A stretch of DNA of 64,000 nucleotides from Clostridiaceae bacterium (lineage in GTDB: Bacteria > Bacillota > Clostridia > Lachnospirales > Lachnospiraceae), in assembly GCA_902362725.1 (NCBI GenBank), contig CABIXM010000008.1, forward strand, positions 65,791-129,790. The letters are read 5' to 3'. The notes beneath the pieces were generated by a model. The model saw only the letters and a list, made by a program, of their open reading frames with translations, made no database searches and was not told the DNA's origin. The translations under genes and the position numbers were made by a program. This document shows, in pieces, positions 15,970 to 24,166 of this stretch. The first letter of the stretch is position 1. Every line of letters begins with the position of its first letter.

Positions 15970-17250
15970 TTACAGAACCTGCATTCCGCCGTACTTCCGG
16001 ATCATCAGTACGCTGCAGGCACCCTCGCCGAATACGCCGTCCAGAGCAGCCTTGTATTCTGCTACTGCCTCATTTTTCACAAAGGCCTGGATAGTTCCGG
16101 CAAAGCCGCCGCCGTGTACACGGCTGACGCCGTTGCTGCCGAGAATGGCGTCGCTGACTGCCAGGGCCACCGATACGTTCTGGTGGGTAATGTCGTGGTT
16201 GGTGTATACGTTCTGGAGATATTTGAAGGAGGAATCGCCGGAGGCCTTTACAGCAGCCAGGAACGCATCGAAATCCTCTGCCTGGAGAGCGGCTACCTCT
16301 TTCTGAACTCTTACATTTTCGGTAACAAAATGGATAGCGCGTAAGTAAGCGCGGTCGCCGGTCTTTTCACGAATCTCTGCAGCATGGGAGAGGAGCTGCT
16401 CCAGAGTAATACCATGCAGAAGTTCCTGACCGAGTACAGCAGCCACGGCGCGCATCTCGGCGGGAACGGCTGCGTAATCCGGAGTCAGATCCGCATGGGA
16501 GCCCTTGGTATCGGTGATACAGAGACTGTATCCATATTTTACCAGGTCGCAGCTTACATTTTCGATAACCGGGTGAGCCACGTCCGCAAAATCAATATGT
16601 ACCAGATTGCCCACGGAGCTGGCCATCTGATCCATCAGTCCGGAGGGCTTTCCGAAGTGGACGTTCTCCGCATACTGACCAATGATGGCGATATCAACCG
16701 GGGAAAGCTTCATCTCATTGTAGAGGCCGGATACGATGGTTCCGATGATGGTTTCGAAAGCGGCAGAGGAGGACAGGCCTGCGCCAATCAGTACGTCGCT
16801 GGTCACATAAGCCTGGAAGCCGCCGATTTTGCCTCCATGGTTTTTGATTCCTTCCAGCACGCCGCGGATCAGGGAATCGGTGGTTCCTTTCAGTTCTTCC
16901 TTTACCTCCAGGTCGTCCAGGAATACGGTAATCATGTCGTAACCGTCAGATACCACGCGGACAACCGGTTCTGCCAGAGGCGCTGTGATGGCGATGGCGT
17001 CCAGGTTGATGGAAGCGGCCAGTACTTCACCGTGCTGATGGTCGGTGTGATTGCCGCCGATCTCGCTGCGGCCCGGAGCGCTGAAGATCGCGATCTCTCC
17101 GGCTCCATACAGCTCCTCATAGTGTGTCAGGGCGTCGATGTAACGCTGACGCTGATAGTCCAGACGGCTTTCGTCCAGGTAAATGTCCATGAGTGTGGAA
17201 TCCAACTCCCGGTTTTGTAACAGATTTTTTATTTCTCCCGTTGTTTTCAT
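15970..17250 (-). CDS. galK: Galactokinase
   Basis: Phosphorylates galactose at C1 with ATP, the first step of the Leloir pathway. The 426-residue GHMP kinase shows the galactokinase signature as GRSEIGGNHTDHQ, the ATP-binding GAGLSSSAAFE loop, the catalytic Asp region KPSGLMDQMASS, and the C-terminal VHGGGFAGTIQAF motif. The first signature has Ser-Glu-Ile-Gly-Gly-Asn in place of the more common Asn-Leu-Ile-Gly-Glu-His, a variant known from clostridial enzymes. AAGGAGAG precedes the ATG. The gene is divergent from the mglBAC galactose transporter, so import and first step share one control region. galT and galE are not present here. Confidence 0.92.
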   Translation of the reverse strand: MKTTGEIKNLLQNRELDSTLMDIYLDESRLDYQRQRYIDALTHYEELYGAGEIAIFSAPGRSEIGGNHTDHQHGEVLAASINLDAIAITAPLAEPVVRVVSDGYDMITVFLDDLEVKEELKGTTDSLIRGVLEGIKNHGGKIGGFQAYVTSDVLIGAGLSSSAAFETIIGTIVSGLYNEMKLSPVDIAIIGQYAENVHFGKPSGLMDQMASSVGNLVHIDFADVAHPVIENVSCDLVKYGYSLCITDTKGSHADLTPDYAAVPAEMRAVAAVLGQELLHGITLEQLLSHAAEIREKTGDRAYLRAIHFVTENVRVQKEVAALQAEDFDAFLAAVKASGDSSFKYLQNVYTNHDITHQNVSVALAVSDAILGSNGVSRVHGGGFAGTIQAFVKNEAVAEYKAALDGVFGEGACSVLMIRKYGGMQVL

Positions 17251-17292
17251 TTGGAACTCTCCTTATATGATGTGAAATTTATACATAATTTC

Positions 17293-17321
17293 ATAGTAAA
17301 CGATTTTGGATTGCTTGTCAA
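17293..17321 (-). promoter_or_regulatory. Promoter of galK
   Basis: On the - strand, TTGACA (17321-17316) and TACTAT (17298-17293) are 17 bp apart, about 45 bases before the galK start codon. Confidence 0.7.
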
Positions 17322-17392
17322 TCACCTTGGAAGTCAACAGAAATCAAAGACTGGATCGTAAAAAATTAACCTAAAAAAGTAAAAAAATACAT

Positions 17393-17419
17393 TTGATTTG
17401 GTTGGAATTATGTTATAAT
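17393..17419 (+). promoter_or_regulatory. Promoter of mglBAC
   Basis: A perfect TATAAT (17414-17419) is preceded by TTGATT (17393-17398) at a short 15-bp spacing, 46 bases before the mglB start. The short spacer suggests dependence on an activator or on supercoiling. Confidence 0.6.
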
Positions 17420-17465
17420 TTTTATGTAGTTTGTAACTGCAACCACATGAAAGGGAGGATTTACT

Positions 17466-18638
17466 ATGAAAAAGAAACTTTTAGCAGTTGTATTATGCGG
17501 CGCTATGGCATTATCCATGCTGGCTGGCTGCGGCGGCAAGAAAGAGGAAGCTCCGGCAGCTGACGCTACTGCAGAGGCAGAAGCAGGCGACGTAGCAGAC
17601 GCTGCAGAGGCAACCGGAGATCTCTCCGATGCTAACATCGCAGTATTCTATTACACCTACTCTGACACATATATCTCTTCTGTTCGTACCGCACTGGATG
17701 CGAAGCTGGACAGCCTTGGAGTAAAGTATCAGAACTATGACGCAAACAACAACCAGACCACACAGAACGAGCAGATCGATACCGCTCTTGCACAGGGCGC
17801 AAACATCCTGATCGTAAACATCGTTACCTCCGGTTCTGTAGACGCTTCCCAGGCAGTTGTTGATAAGGCATCCGCTAAGGGCGTTGACCTGATCTTCTTC
17901 AACAGAGCAGTTGAGGATGACGCTACAGCAGGACAGGTTCTTGGTTCCTATGACAAGTGCGCGTTCGTTGGAACAGACGCTCCGGAAGCAGGACATATGC
18001 AGGGCAAGATGATCGGCGATTACCTGGTTGAGAACTTTGACAAGGTTGACCTGAACGGCGACGGCAAGATTTCCTACGCTATGATGATGGGTCAGCTTGG
18101 TAACGCAGAGGCTATTTACCGTACTCAGTTCGCAGTAGAGGACGCTAACGCAGTTCTTAAGGAGGCTGGCAAGCCGGAGCTTGAGTACTTTGACCCGACC
18201 AACACAGACAAGTATCAGGTAGACCAGGACGGCGCATGGAGCGCAACCGCTGCAAATAACTACATGACCACCAACCTGTCCCAGTACAACGAGGGTAACG
18301 GCAACATGATCGAGCTGGTTATCTGCAACAACGACGGTATGGCTGAGGGCGTTATCTCTGCACTGAACGATAAGGGATACAACCTGGGAACAGCTGATTC
18401 CACTCTGATTCCGGTATTCGGCGTAGACGCTACAGACGCAGCGAAGCAGCTCATCAGCGACGGCAAGATGGTTGGTACCATCAAGCAGGACGCAGAGGGT
18501 ATGGCAGACTGTATCTCCATCATGGCTCAGAACGCAGCGAAGGGCGCAGCTCTGACAGATGGAACTGACAGCTACAATGCAGACGCAGAGATCAGCAACA
18601 AGATTTACGTTCCGTACGCACCGTACACAGGAGAGTAA
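17466..18638 (+). CDS. mglB: Galactose-type sugar ABC transporter binding lipoprotein (MglB-like)
   Basis: The 390-residue lipoprotein has lipobox LAGC (Cys near 21) and an Ala/Glu-rich linker to about residue 55. The mature part is a family-1 periplasmic-binding fold: ANIAVFYYTYSDTYISSVRT begins the first lobe, and DLNGDGKISYAMMMGQLGN matches the calcium-binding loop that marks galactose/glucose-binding MglB proteins. FGVDATDAAKQLISDGKM lies in the second lobe. It would pass galactose, glucose or a methyl-galactoside to MglC. AAGGGAGG lies upstream of the ATG. Divergent galK supports galactose as substrate. A hairpin after the gene suggests it is made in excess over the membrane parts. Confidence 0.9.
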   Translation: MKKKLLAVVLCGAMALSMLAGCGGKKEEAPAADATAEAEAGDVADAAEATGDLSDANIAVFYYTYSDTYISSVRTALDAKLDSLGVKYQNYDANNNQTTQNEQIDTALAQGANILIVNIVTSGSVDASQAVVDKASAKGVDLIFFNRAVEDDATAGQVLGSYDKCAFVGTDAPEAGHMQGKMIGDYLVENFDKVDLNGDGKISYAMMMGQLGNAEAIYRTQFAVEDANAVLKEAGKPELEYFDPTNTDKYQVDQDGAWSATAANNYMTTNLSQYNEGNGNMIELVICNNDGMAEGVISALNDKGYNLGTADSTLIPVFGVDATDAAKQLISDGKMVGTIKQDAEGMADCISIMAQNAAKGAALTDGTDSYNADAEISNKIYVPYAPYTGE

Positions 18639-18682
18639 ATCACAGGAAACGATTTAAAAAGATAGCAAAGTAAGGATACAAC

Positions 18683-18711
18683 AAAGGCGGCCGTAAGTTA
18701 CGTCCGCCTTT
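18683..18711 (+). terminator. Attenuating hairpin between mglB and mglA
   Basis: AAAGGCGG/CCGCCTTT with an inner CGTAA/TTACG pairing forms a nearly perfect hairpin. The following TTGTGT is only a weak T-run, so read-through to mglA is expected. Confidence 0.65.
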
Positions 18712-18736
18712 GTGTCAACGAGATGGGAGGAAGAGT

Positions 18737-20236
18737 ATGGAGCATGATGTTCTCTTACAAATGACAGACATCTGTAAAGAATTCCCCGGTGTCAAGGCGC
18801 TGGATCATGTTTCTTTGACAGTGAAGAGGGGAACCGTCCACGCGCTGATGGGAGAAAACGGCGCAGGAAAATCCACCCTGATGAAATGCTTGTTTGGTAT
18901 GTATGCCAAGAATAGCGGACAGATTTTTCTGGAAGGCAAAGAAATTAATTTCAAGAATTCGAAGGAAGCACTGGAAAACGGTGTGGCAATGGTGCATCAG
19001 GAGCTGAATCAGGCACTGAAGCGTAATGTAATGGACAACCTGTGGCTGGGACGTTATCCCAAGATTGCAGGCGTCATGGTAAATGAGAAAAAAATATACG
19101 ATGATACGAAGGCTGTTTTTAAGGAGCTGGGCATCGACGTAGATCCGAAGCGGATTATGAGTACCATGCCGGTATCCCAGAGACAGATGGTGGAGATTGC
19201 GAAAGCCGTTTCCTATAATTCCAAGGTCATCGTATTTGACGAGCCTACTTCTTCACTGACAGAGCAGGAAGTAGAACATTTATTCGAGATTATAAATATG
19301 CTGCGTGACAGAGGCTGTGGCATTATCTATATTTCCCATAAGATGGCAGAGATTTTACGGATTTCGGATGAAGTTACCATCATGCGGGATGGTCAGTATG
19401 TGGCAACCCGTCCGTCAAGTGAGCTGACTACCGATGAAATTATCCGTCTGATGGTAGGCCGTGAGCTGACCAACCAGTTCCCGCCGAAAACCAATACGCC
19501 GGGCGAGGTAGCGCTGGAAGTAGAACACCTGACCGCGCAGTATTCCCTGCTGAAGGATGTATCTTTCAATGTAAGAAAGGGAGAGATCGTAGGTCTGGCA
19601 GGTCTGGACGGCAGCGGAAGAACAGAGACCCTGGAGAATATCTTTGGTATCGCTACCCGCCATTCCGGAACCATCAAGCTTTATGGAAAAGAAGTAAAGA
19701 ACCGCAATGCCCGTGAGTCCATCAAAAATGGTTTTGCCATGCTGACGGAGGAGCGACGTGCCACCGGTATCTTCGGTATCCTGAATATCCGGGAAAACAC
19801 GGTCATTTCCAGTTTGAAAAAGCACCTGCGTATGGGCTTCTGGCTGGATGAAAAGTCCATGAAAAAGGATACCCAGTGGTCTATTGACGCCATGCATACG
19901 AAGACCCCGACCCAGGAGACGAAGATTCGTTCCCTGTCCGGTGGAAATCAGCAGAAGGTTATTCTGGGACGCTGGCTTCTGACCGAGCCGGAAGTACTGC
20001 TTCTGGACGAGCCTACCCGAGGAATTGACGTAGGAGCGAAGTACGAGATCTACCAGCTTATCATTGACCTGGCCAATAAGGGCAAATGTGTCATCGTGGT
20101 ATCCTCTGAGATGCCGGAGCTGCTTGGTATCTGCGACCGGATTCTGGTTATGTCCGGCGGACGGCTGGCAGGCGAAGTAAATGCAAGTGAGACGACGCAG
20201 GAAGAGATTATGACTCATGCTGCGAAATACGTATAA
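18737..20236 (+). CDS. mglA: Sugar ABC transporter ATP-binding protein (MglA-like)
   Basis: About 499 residues with two ATPase cassettes, as in ribose/galactose importers. The first has Walker [10 protein letters not shown], Walker [11 protein letters not shown] and the switch His in [11 protein letters not shown]. The second has a degenerate Walker A ([10 protein letters not shown]), signature LSGGNQQKV and Walker [16 protein letters not shown] chose the ATG at 18737 because GGGAGG lies six bases upstream; the in-frame TTG at 18710 falls in the attenuator hairpin. It powers uptake through MglC, encoded 15 bases downstream. RbsA is the main alternative, but the calcium loop of the partner and galK favour galactose. 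Confidence 0.92.
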   Translation: MEHDVLLQMTDICKEFPGVKALDHVSLTVKRGTVHALMGENGAGKSTLMKCLFGMYAKNSGQIFLEGKEINFKNSKEALENGVAMVHQELNQALKRNVMDNLWLGRYPKIAGVMVNEKKIYDDTKAVFKELGIDVDPKRIMSTMPVSQRQMVEIAKAVSYNSKVIVFDEPTSSLTEQEVEHLFEIINMLRDRGCGIIYISHKMAEILRISDEVTIMRDGQYVATRPSSELTTDEIIRLMVGRELTNQFPPKTNTPGEVALEVEHLTAQYSLLKDVSFNVRKGEIVGLAGLDGSGRTETLENIFGIATRHSGTIKLYGKEVKNRNARESIKNGFAMLTEERRATGIFGILNIRENTVISSLKKHLRMGFWLDEKSMKKDTQWSIDAMHTKTPTQETKIRSLSGGNQQKVILGRWLLTEPEVLLLDEPTRGIDVGAKYEIYQLIIDLANKGKCVIVVSSEMPELLGICDRILVMSGGRLAGEVNASETTQEEIMTHAAKYV

Positions 20237-20251
20237 AGGGGGCGGCGCGAT

Positions 20252-21334
20252 ATGAACGTTTTTTCTAATATGAAATCCAACTGGAACGCAAAGATTTCCA
20301 GTTATCAGGCATTGGACAGCAAGGATAAGAAAACCTTCTGGAAAGAGGCACTGATCAACAACGCCATGTATATTCTGATTCTTGTGGCGATTATTTACAC
20401 ACAGGCGAAGAACAGCTATTTCCTGAAGCCGGATTCTATCGTCAATATTATTTCACTTTCCGCGGCAAATATTCCGATTGCCTGCGGTATCGCAGGTTGT
20501 ATCGTACTGACTGGTACAGACCTTTCTGCAGGACGAGTAGTAGGTCTGACCGCATGTATTTCCGCATCGCTTCTGCAGTCTGTAACTTATGCTACAAAAA
20601 TGTTCCCGGATCTTCCGGTTATGCCTATCTGGCTGGTTATCCTGATTGCCATCGCAGTGGGCGGTCTGGTAGGCTGGGTCAATGGTTTCTTCGTGGCGAA
20701 GTTCTCTCTGCATCCGTTTATCGTAACACTGGCAACACAGCTGATCGTATACGGCTGCCTGCTGATGTACATTATGATTAATGGCAACAATGGTCAGCCG
20801 CTTTCCGGACTTGACCAGTCCTTCAAGGATTTTGTAACCGGAAGCCACCTGTCTGTAGCAGGCGTTCCGATTCCGAATTACGTATTCTACGCAATTGTAG
20901 TTGTTATTTTCATGTGGTTCATGTGGAATAAGACAACCTTCGGTAAGAATATGTTCGCAGTAGGTTCCAGCCCGGAGGCTGCTAACGTATCCGGTGTAAA
21001 TGTTATGAAGACTACCATTCTGGTACATACCCTGGCAGGCTGTATGTATGGTATTACCGGATTTATTGAGTCCGCCCGTATCGGTTCTAACCAGGCAGGT
21101 ACCGGTCTGAACTACGAGTGTGACGCGATTGCGGCCTGCGTTATCGGCGGCGTTTCCTTTGTTGGTGGTACCGGTAAGATCAGCGGCGTAGTAATGGGAG
21201 TATTCCTGCTTCGTATTATCTTTGTAGCGCTGCAGTTCCTTTCCATCAACCAGAACCTGCAGTACATCATCAAGGGTCTGATTATCCTGATTGCCTGCTC
21301 TATTGATATGAGAAAGTATCTGGTGCGTAAGTAA
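20252..21334 (+). CDS. mglC: Sugar ABC transporter permease (MglC-like)
   Basis: A 360-residue membrane protein of the ribose/galactose permease family with about ten helices. Typical stretches are NIPIACGIAGCIVLTGTDLS near the N-terminal third, WVNGFFVAKFSLHPFIVTLA in the middle and CVIGGVSFVGGTGKISGV near the end, each characteristic of the family. The N-terminal 50 residues form a longer cytoplasmic segment than in enterobacterial MglC. It starts with AGGGGG upstream, 15 bases after mglA. Two further genes for membrane proteins follow at short spacing and probably belong to the same transcript. Confidence 0.92.
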   Translation: MNVFSNMKSNWNAKISSYQALDSKDKKTFWKEALINNAMYILILVAIIYTQAKNSYFLKPDSIVNIISLSAANIPIACGIAGCIVLTGTDLSAGRVVGLTACISASLLQSVTYATKMFPDLPVMPIWLVILIAIAVGGLVGWVNGFFVAKFSLHPFIVTLATQLIVYGCLLMYIMINGNNGQPLSGLDQSFKDFVTGSHLSVAGVPIPNYVFYAIVVVIFMWFMWNKTTFGKNMFAVGSSPEAANVSGVNVMKTTILVHTLAGCMYGITGFIESARIGSNQAGTGLNYECDAIAACVIGGVSFVGGTGKISGVVMGVFLLRIIFVALQFLSINQNLQYIIKGLIILIACSIDMRKYLVRK

Positions 21335-21368
21335 TCTATTTTCAGAAAAGGACAACTGACAGAAATCT

Positions 21369-21950
21369 ATGGCAGAAGATAAGAAATGGTTCGGAAGGGG
21401 CATCTACGGAAGTAAGGATGTCCCCATCCGTATTTTAGACGGATTTATTATAGGCGCGATTTGCTTCGTGGTGATTCTGGTGTTCTGGTTTGCCACCCAT
21501 GGGGGTTACAATGTGACCTTTGATACAGAGGGCGGGTCGGAGATTGCCGCCCAGCGTCTGAAGCATGGGGAGCTGGCAAAGGAGCCGGAAACACCTTTGA
21601 AGCCCGGCTATACCTTCTGTGGCTGGATTACCTCAGAGGATGAAAGCCTGGCGAAGGAATGGAATTTTGCTACCGATAAAGTGGAAAACGACATGACTCT
21701 CTATGCAGTATGGATGCCTGCCGAGGTAATGGTAAAATTTGATCTGGATGGCGGAAATCTGGATGAAGAAACATATATACCGGATAAGGCAGTGACTTAT
21801 GGCGAGGCCTACGGGGAGCTTCCGGTACCGGAAAAGGAAGGCTTTCTTTTTGACGGCTGGGTATACAGCGGAGCTGTGATTAAGGCAGATACGACGGTGA
21901 CGATGACCGGAGAGCATGTGCTGACAGCCCGGTGGATTCCGGCAGAGTGA
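21369..21950 (+). CDS. Membrane-anchored protein with two InlB B-type repeats
   Basis: The 193-residue protein has a short cytoplasmic start, one membrane helix (about 25-45) and an outer part with two repeats of the Listeria-Bacteroides type. The first runs from YNVTFDTEGGSEI to GYTFCGWITSEDE and TLYAVW; the second from VMVKFDLDGGNLDEE to GFLFDGWVYSG and LTARW. Such repeats fold as small beta-grasp-like modules, mostly in surface proteins. It lies 34 bases after mglC and before another small membrane protein, with no promoter or terminator between. I infer membership in the mgl operon. A role at the outer face of the galactose importer is only a guess. Confidence 0.75.
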   Translation: MAEDKKWFGRGIYGSKDVPIRILDGFIIGAICFVVILVFWFATHGGYNVTFDTEGGSEIAAQRLKHGELAKEPETPLKPGYTFCGWITSEDESLAKEWNFATDKVENDMTLYAVWMPAEVMVKFDLDGGNLDEETYIPDKAVTYGEAYGELPVPEKEGFLFDGWVYSGAVIKADTTVTMTGEHVLTARWIPAE

Positions 21951-21972
21951 GACTTGGATAAGGAGAAAGACG

Positions 21973-22245
21973 ATGAATCGTGACAAAGCGAGAATAGCGG
22001 TCTATGCACTAGGCGGCCTGTATCTTTTATATCTGGCATGGCAGATGTTTCAGGGACTGCCCACGGCAGGTTCTGAAAAAACGCTGATGATCGGGTTTAT
22101 GATTTTCTTCACCATCATCGGTGCAGGGCTGGCAGGCTGGGGGCTTTATACCAGCTGGAAGGCGGCCAGCGGACGAAGTGCCGGAGTCGAAGAAGCAAAA
22201 CAGAGCGACGAAGAGTCGGAAGAAGCTTCTGATGAAGTAAAATAA
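21973..22245 (+). CDS. Small two-helix membrane protein in the mgl operon
   Basis: The 90-residue protein has two hydrophobic segments (about 9-27 and 37-60) and a charged C-terminal tail rich in Glu, Asp and Ser that should be in the cytoplasm. It contains no motif that I recognise. AAGGAGAAAG precedes the ATG, 22 bases after the InlB-repeat gene, and a terminator follows, so it closes the mgl transcript. Function unknown; placement suggests some link with the transporter or with its neighbouring surface protein. Confidence 0.65.
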   Translation: MNRDKARIAVYALGGLYLLYLAWQMFQGLPTAGSEKTLMIGFMIFFTIIGAGLAGWGLYTSWKAASGRSAGVEEAKQSDEESEEASDEVK

Positions 22246-22262
22246 AATTGTAAAAGAATGGA

Positions 22263-22299
22263 AAAGAGCTTTCTGTAAATGATACAGGGGCTCTTTTTT
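22263..22299 (+). terminator. Terminator of the mgl operon
   Basis: AAAGAGC...GCTCTTT with an inner CTGTA/TACAG stem is followed by TTTTTT. Confidence 0.8.
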
Positions 22300-22300
22300 A

Positions 22301-22355
22301 CTCTATAGGAAATACCGTGTTACATGAAAGTGCGAAAGCTATGATTCCTATAGAG
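22301..22355. repeat. Perfect 11-bp inverted repeat
   Basis: CTCTATAGGAA (22301-22311) is repeated inverted as TTCCTATAGAG (22345-22355) around 33 bases. A short CCCCTCCGGGGG hairpin follows at about 22363. It lies between a terminator and the aldo/keto reductase. It could be an operator pair or a dispersed palindromic element. Confidence 0.7.
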
Positions 22356-22466
22356 CAAAAAGCCCCTCCGGGGGATCGCACTGGATTCTATTTTTACTGG
22401 AAATTTTACTATACATCAAGTATACTGGATAGCAGAACAGGAAAGTGAATGAAAGGGGAATTATCC

Positions 22467-23450
22467 ATGTATCAGGCAAGTGAATCAAGATATGAAACCA
22501 TTCCGTATCATCGCTGTGGGGACAGCGGTCTTTTACTTCCGGCTGTATCCTTAGGCTTCTGGCACAATTTTGGAGATACAGCTTCTTATGAAAATATGAA
22601 AAAGCTCTGCTTTACCGCTTTTGACCATGGCATTACTCATTTTGACCTGGCCAATAATTACGGCCCGGAGCCGGGGAGTGCAGAGAAGAATCTGGGTCTG
22701 ATTCTGCGGGACGAGCTTTCGGCTTATCGGGATGAACTGATCATCAGTACGAAAGCCGGTTATGATATGTGGCCGGGACCTTACGGCAACTGGGGAAGCC
22801 GCAAGTATCTGATTGCGAGCCTGGATCAGAGCCTGAAGCGCCTTGGACTCGACTACGTGGATATCTTCTACCATCACCGGATGGATCCGGAGACGCCGCT
22901 GGAGGAGACCATGGAGGCCCTGGCTCAGATTGTACGGAGCGGGAAAGCCCTCTATGTGGGTCTGTCCAATTATAACGGGGAAAAGCTGTCCCAGGCAGAG
23001 GCGATTTTAAAGGAGCTGCACTGTCCGTTTATCATCAATCAGAACCGTTACTCGATCTTTGACAGGACGATAGAACAGAATGGCCTGAAGGAGACAGCCG
23101 CGAAGCTCCATAAGGGTATCATTGCCTTCAGTCCCCTGGCTCAGGGGCTGCTGACAGATCGTTATCTTCATGGCATTCCGGAGGACAGCCGGATTCGGAC
23201 AGACGGACGCTTCCTGAAGGAAAATGCATTGACAGAGGAACGTCTGGAACAGATTCGGAGACTGAATAAACTGGCGGCTGAGCGTGGCCAGACCCTGGCG
23301 GAAATGGCCCTTGCCTGGATCCTCCGTGACGGCGTTGTGACCAGCGTCCTGATTGGCGCGTCCAGGCCGGAGCAGATTCTCGATAATATTAAGGCGCTGG
23401 AAAATACGCATTTTACAGAGGAAGAATTAAGAATCATAGACCATATTTAA
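22467..23450 (+). CDS. Aldo/keto reductase (YghZ/Kv-beta type)
   Basis: About 328 residues with the aldo/keto reductase barrel. The catalytic tetrad can be placed: Asp in THFDLANNYGPEPG with the Tyr, Lys in LIISTKAGYDMWPGPYG, and His in DIFYHHRMDPETP. The C-terminal SVLIGASRPEQILDNI would bind NADPH. The spacing and the YGP-PG motif match the YghZ subgroup, which reduces small aldehydes such as methylglyoxal or L-glyceraldehyde 3-phosphate. I chose the ATG at 22467 because AAAGGGG lies eight bases upstream; the ATG at 22449 has no such site. It is a single gene; nth follows after 70 bases with its own site. Confidence 0.88.
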   Translation: MYQASESRYETIPYHRCGDSGLLLPAVSLGFWHNFGDTASYENMKKLCFTAFDHGITHFDLANNYGPEPGSAEKNLGLILRDELSAYRDELIISTKAGYDMWPGPYGNWGSRKYLIASLDQSLKRLGLDYVDIFYHHRMDPETPLEETMEALAQIVRSGKALYVGLSNYNGEKLSQAEAILKELHCPFIINQNRYSIFDRTIEQNGLKETAAKLHKGIIAFSPLAQGLLTDRYLHGIPEDSRIRTDGRFLKENALTEERLEQIRRLNKLAAERGQTLAEMALAWILRDGVVTSVLIGASRPEQILDNIKALENTHFTEEELRIIDHI

Positions 23451-23464
23451 CAAAAAGCGAATAT

Positions 23465-23489
23465 CCCGCAGTCCGAAAAGGACGGCGGG
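23465..23489. other. Small GC-rich hairpin upstream of nth
   Basis: CCCGC-A-GTCC pairs with GGAC-G-GCGGG around a GAAAA loop. No T-run follows, so it is at most a weak terminator for the aldo/keto reductase or an mRNA-processing structure. Confidence 0.45.
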
Positions 23490-23520
23490 GTACAAGTGAT
23501 AAAGGAGACGACAGATAAGT

Positions 23521-24162
23521 ATGACGAAGCAGGAACTTGCTCTGGAAATTATTGACAGATTAAAAAAGGAATATCCGGATGCAGATTGTACTCTGGATTA
23601 CGATCAGGCCTGGAAGCTGCTGGTCAGCGTACGGCTGGCAGCCCAGTGTACCGACGCCCGGGTCAATGTGGTGGTGGAGAAGCTGTATGAAAAGTACCCG
23701 GACGTGAAGGCTCTGGCGGCGGCGCCGGTGGAGGATATCGAAGCCATCGTGAAGCCCTGCGGACTGGGTCACAGCAAGGCCCGGGATATCAGCGCCTGCA
23801 TGAAAGTGCTGGAGGAAAAATATGATGGAAATGTGCCGACCACCTTCGACGAGCTTCTGGCGTTGCCGGGCGTGGGACGAAAAAGCGCCAACCTGATTAT
23901 GGGAGATGTGTTCGGAAAACCGGCCATTGTCACCGACACCCACTGCATCCGTCTGGTGAACCGGATGGGGCTGGTGGACGGCATAAAAGACCCGAAGAGA
24001 GTGGAAATGGCCCTGTGGAAGCTGATTCCACCGGAGGAGGGCAGTGATTTCTGTCACCGCCTAGTTAATCACGGGCGGGAGGTCTGTACGGCGCGGACCA
24101 AACCCTATTGTGAGAAATGCTGTCTGCAGGATATCTGCGTGAAAAATGGAGTAGAGGAGTAA
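23521..24162 (+). CDS. nth: Endonuclease III (DNA glycosylase/AP lyase)
   Basis: Removes oxidised pyrimidines and cuts the strand at the abasic site in base excision repair. The 213-residue protein has the helix-hairpin-helix LLALPGVGRKSANLIM with the catalytic Lys, the catalytic Asp in IVTDTHCIRL, and a C-terminal 4Fe-4S loop of four cysteines (CTARTKPYCEKCCLQDIC, spacing C-x7-C-x2-C-x5-C, one longer than in E. coli). AGGAGACG lies upstream of the ATG. The rlmI-like gene starts five bases after its stop, so nth and two rRNA methyltransferases form one unit. Confidence 0.95.
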   Translation: MTKQELALEIIDRLKKEYPDADCTLDYDQAWKLLVSVRLAAQCTDARVNVVVEKLYEKYPDVKALAAAPVEDIEAIVKPCGLGHSKARDISACMKVLEEKYDGNVPTTFDELLALPGVGRKSANLIMGDVFGKPAIVTDTHCIRLVNRMGLVDGIKDPKRVEMALWKLIPPEEGSDFCHRLVNHGREVCTARTKPYCEKCCLQDICVKNGVEE

Positions 24163-24166
24163 AAAT

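Noticed and set aside
17250..17420. Possible CcpA (cre) or LacI-type operator between galK and mglB
   Set aside because: GTAAACGATTTT resembles half of a site but has at least three mismatches to the cre pattern and no symmetry. Not enough to call.
18710..18736. Extended N-terminus of MglA from a TTG at 18710
   Set aside because: This start lies in the attenuator hairpin, whereas the ATG at 18737 has a perfect ribosome binding site at normal distance.
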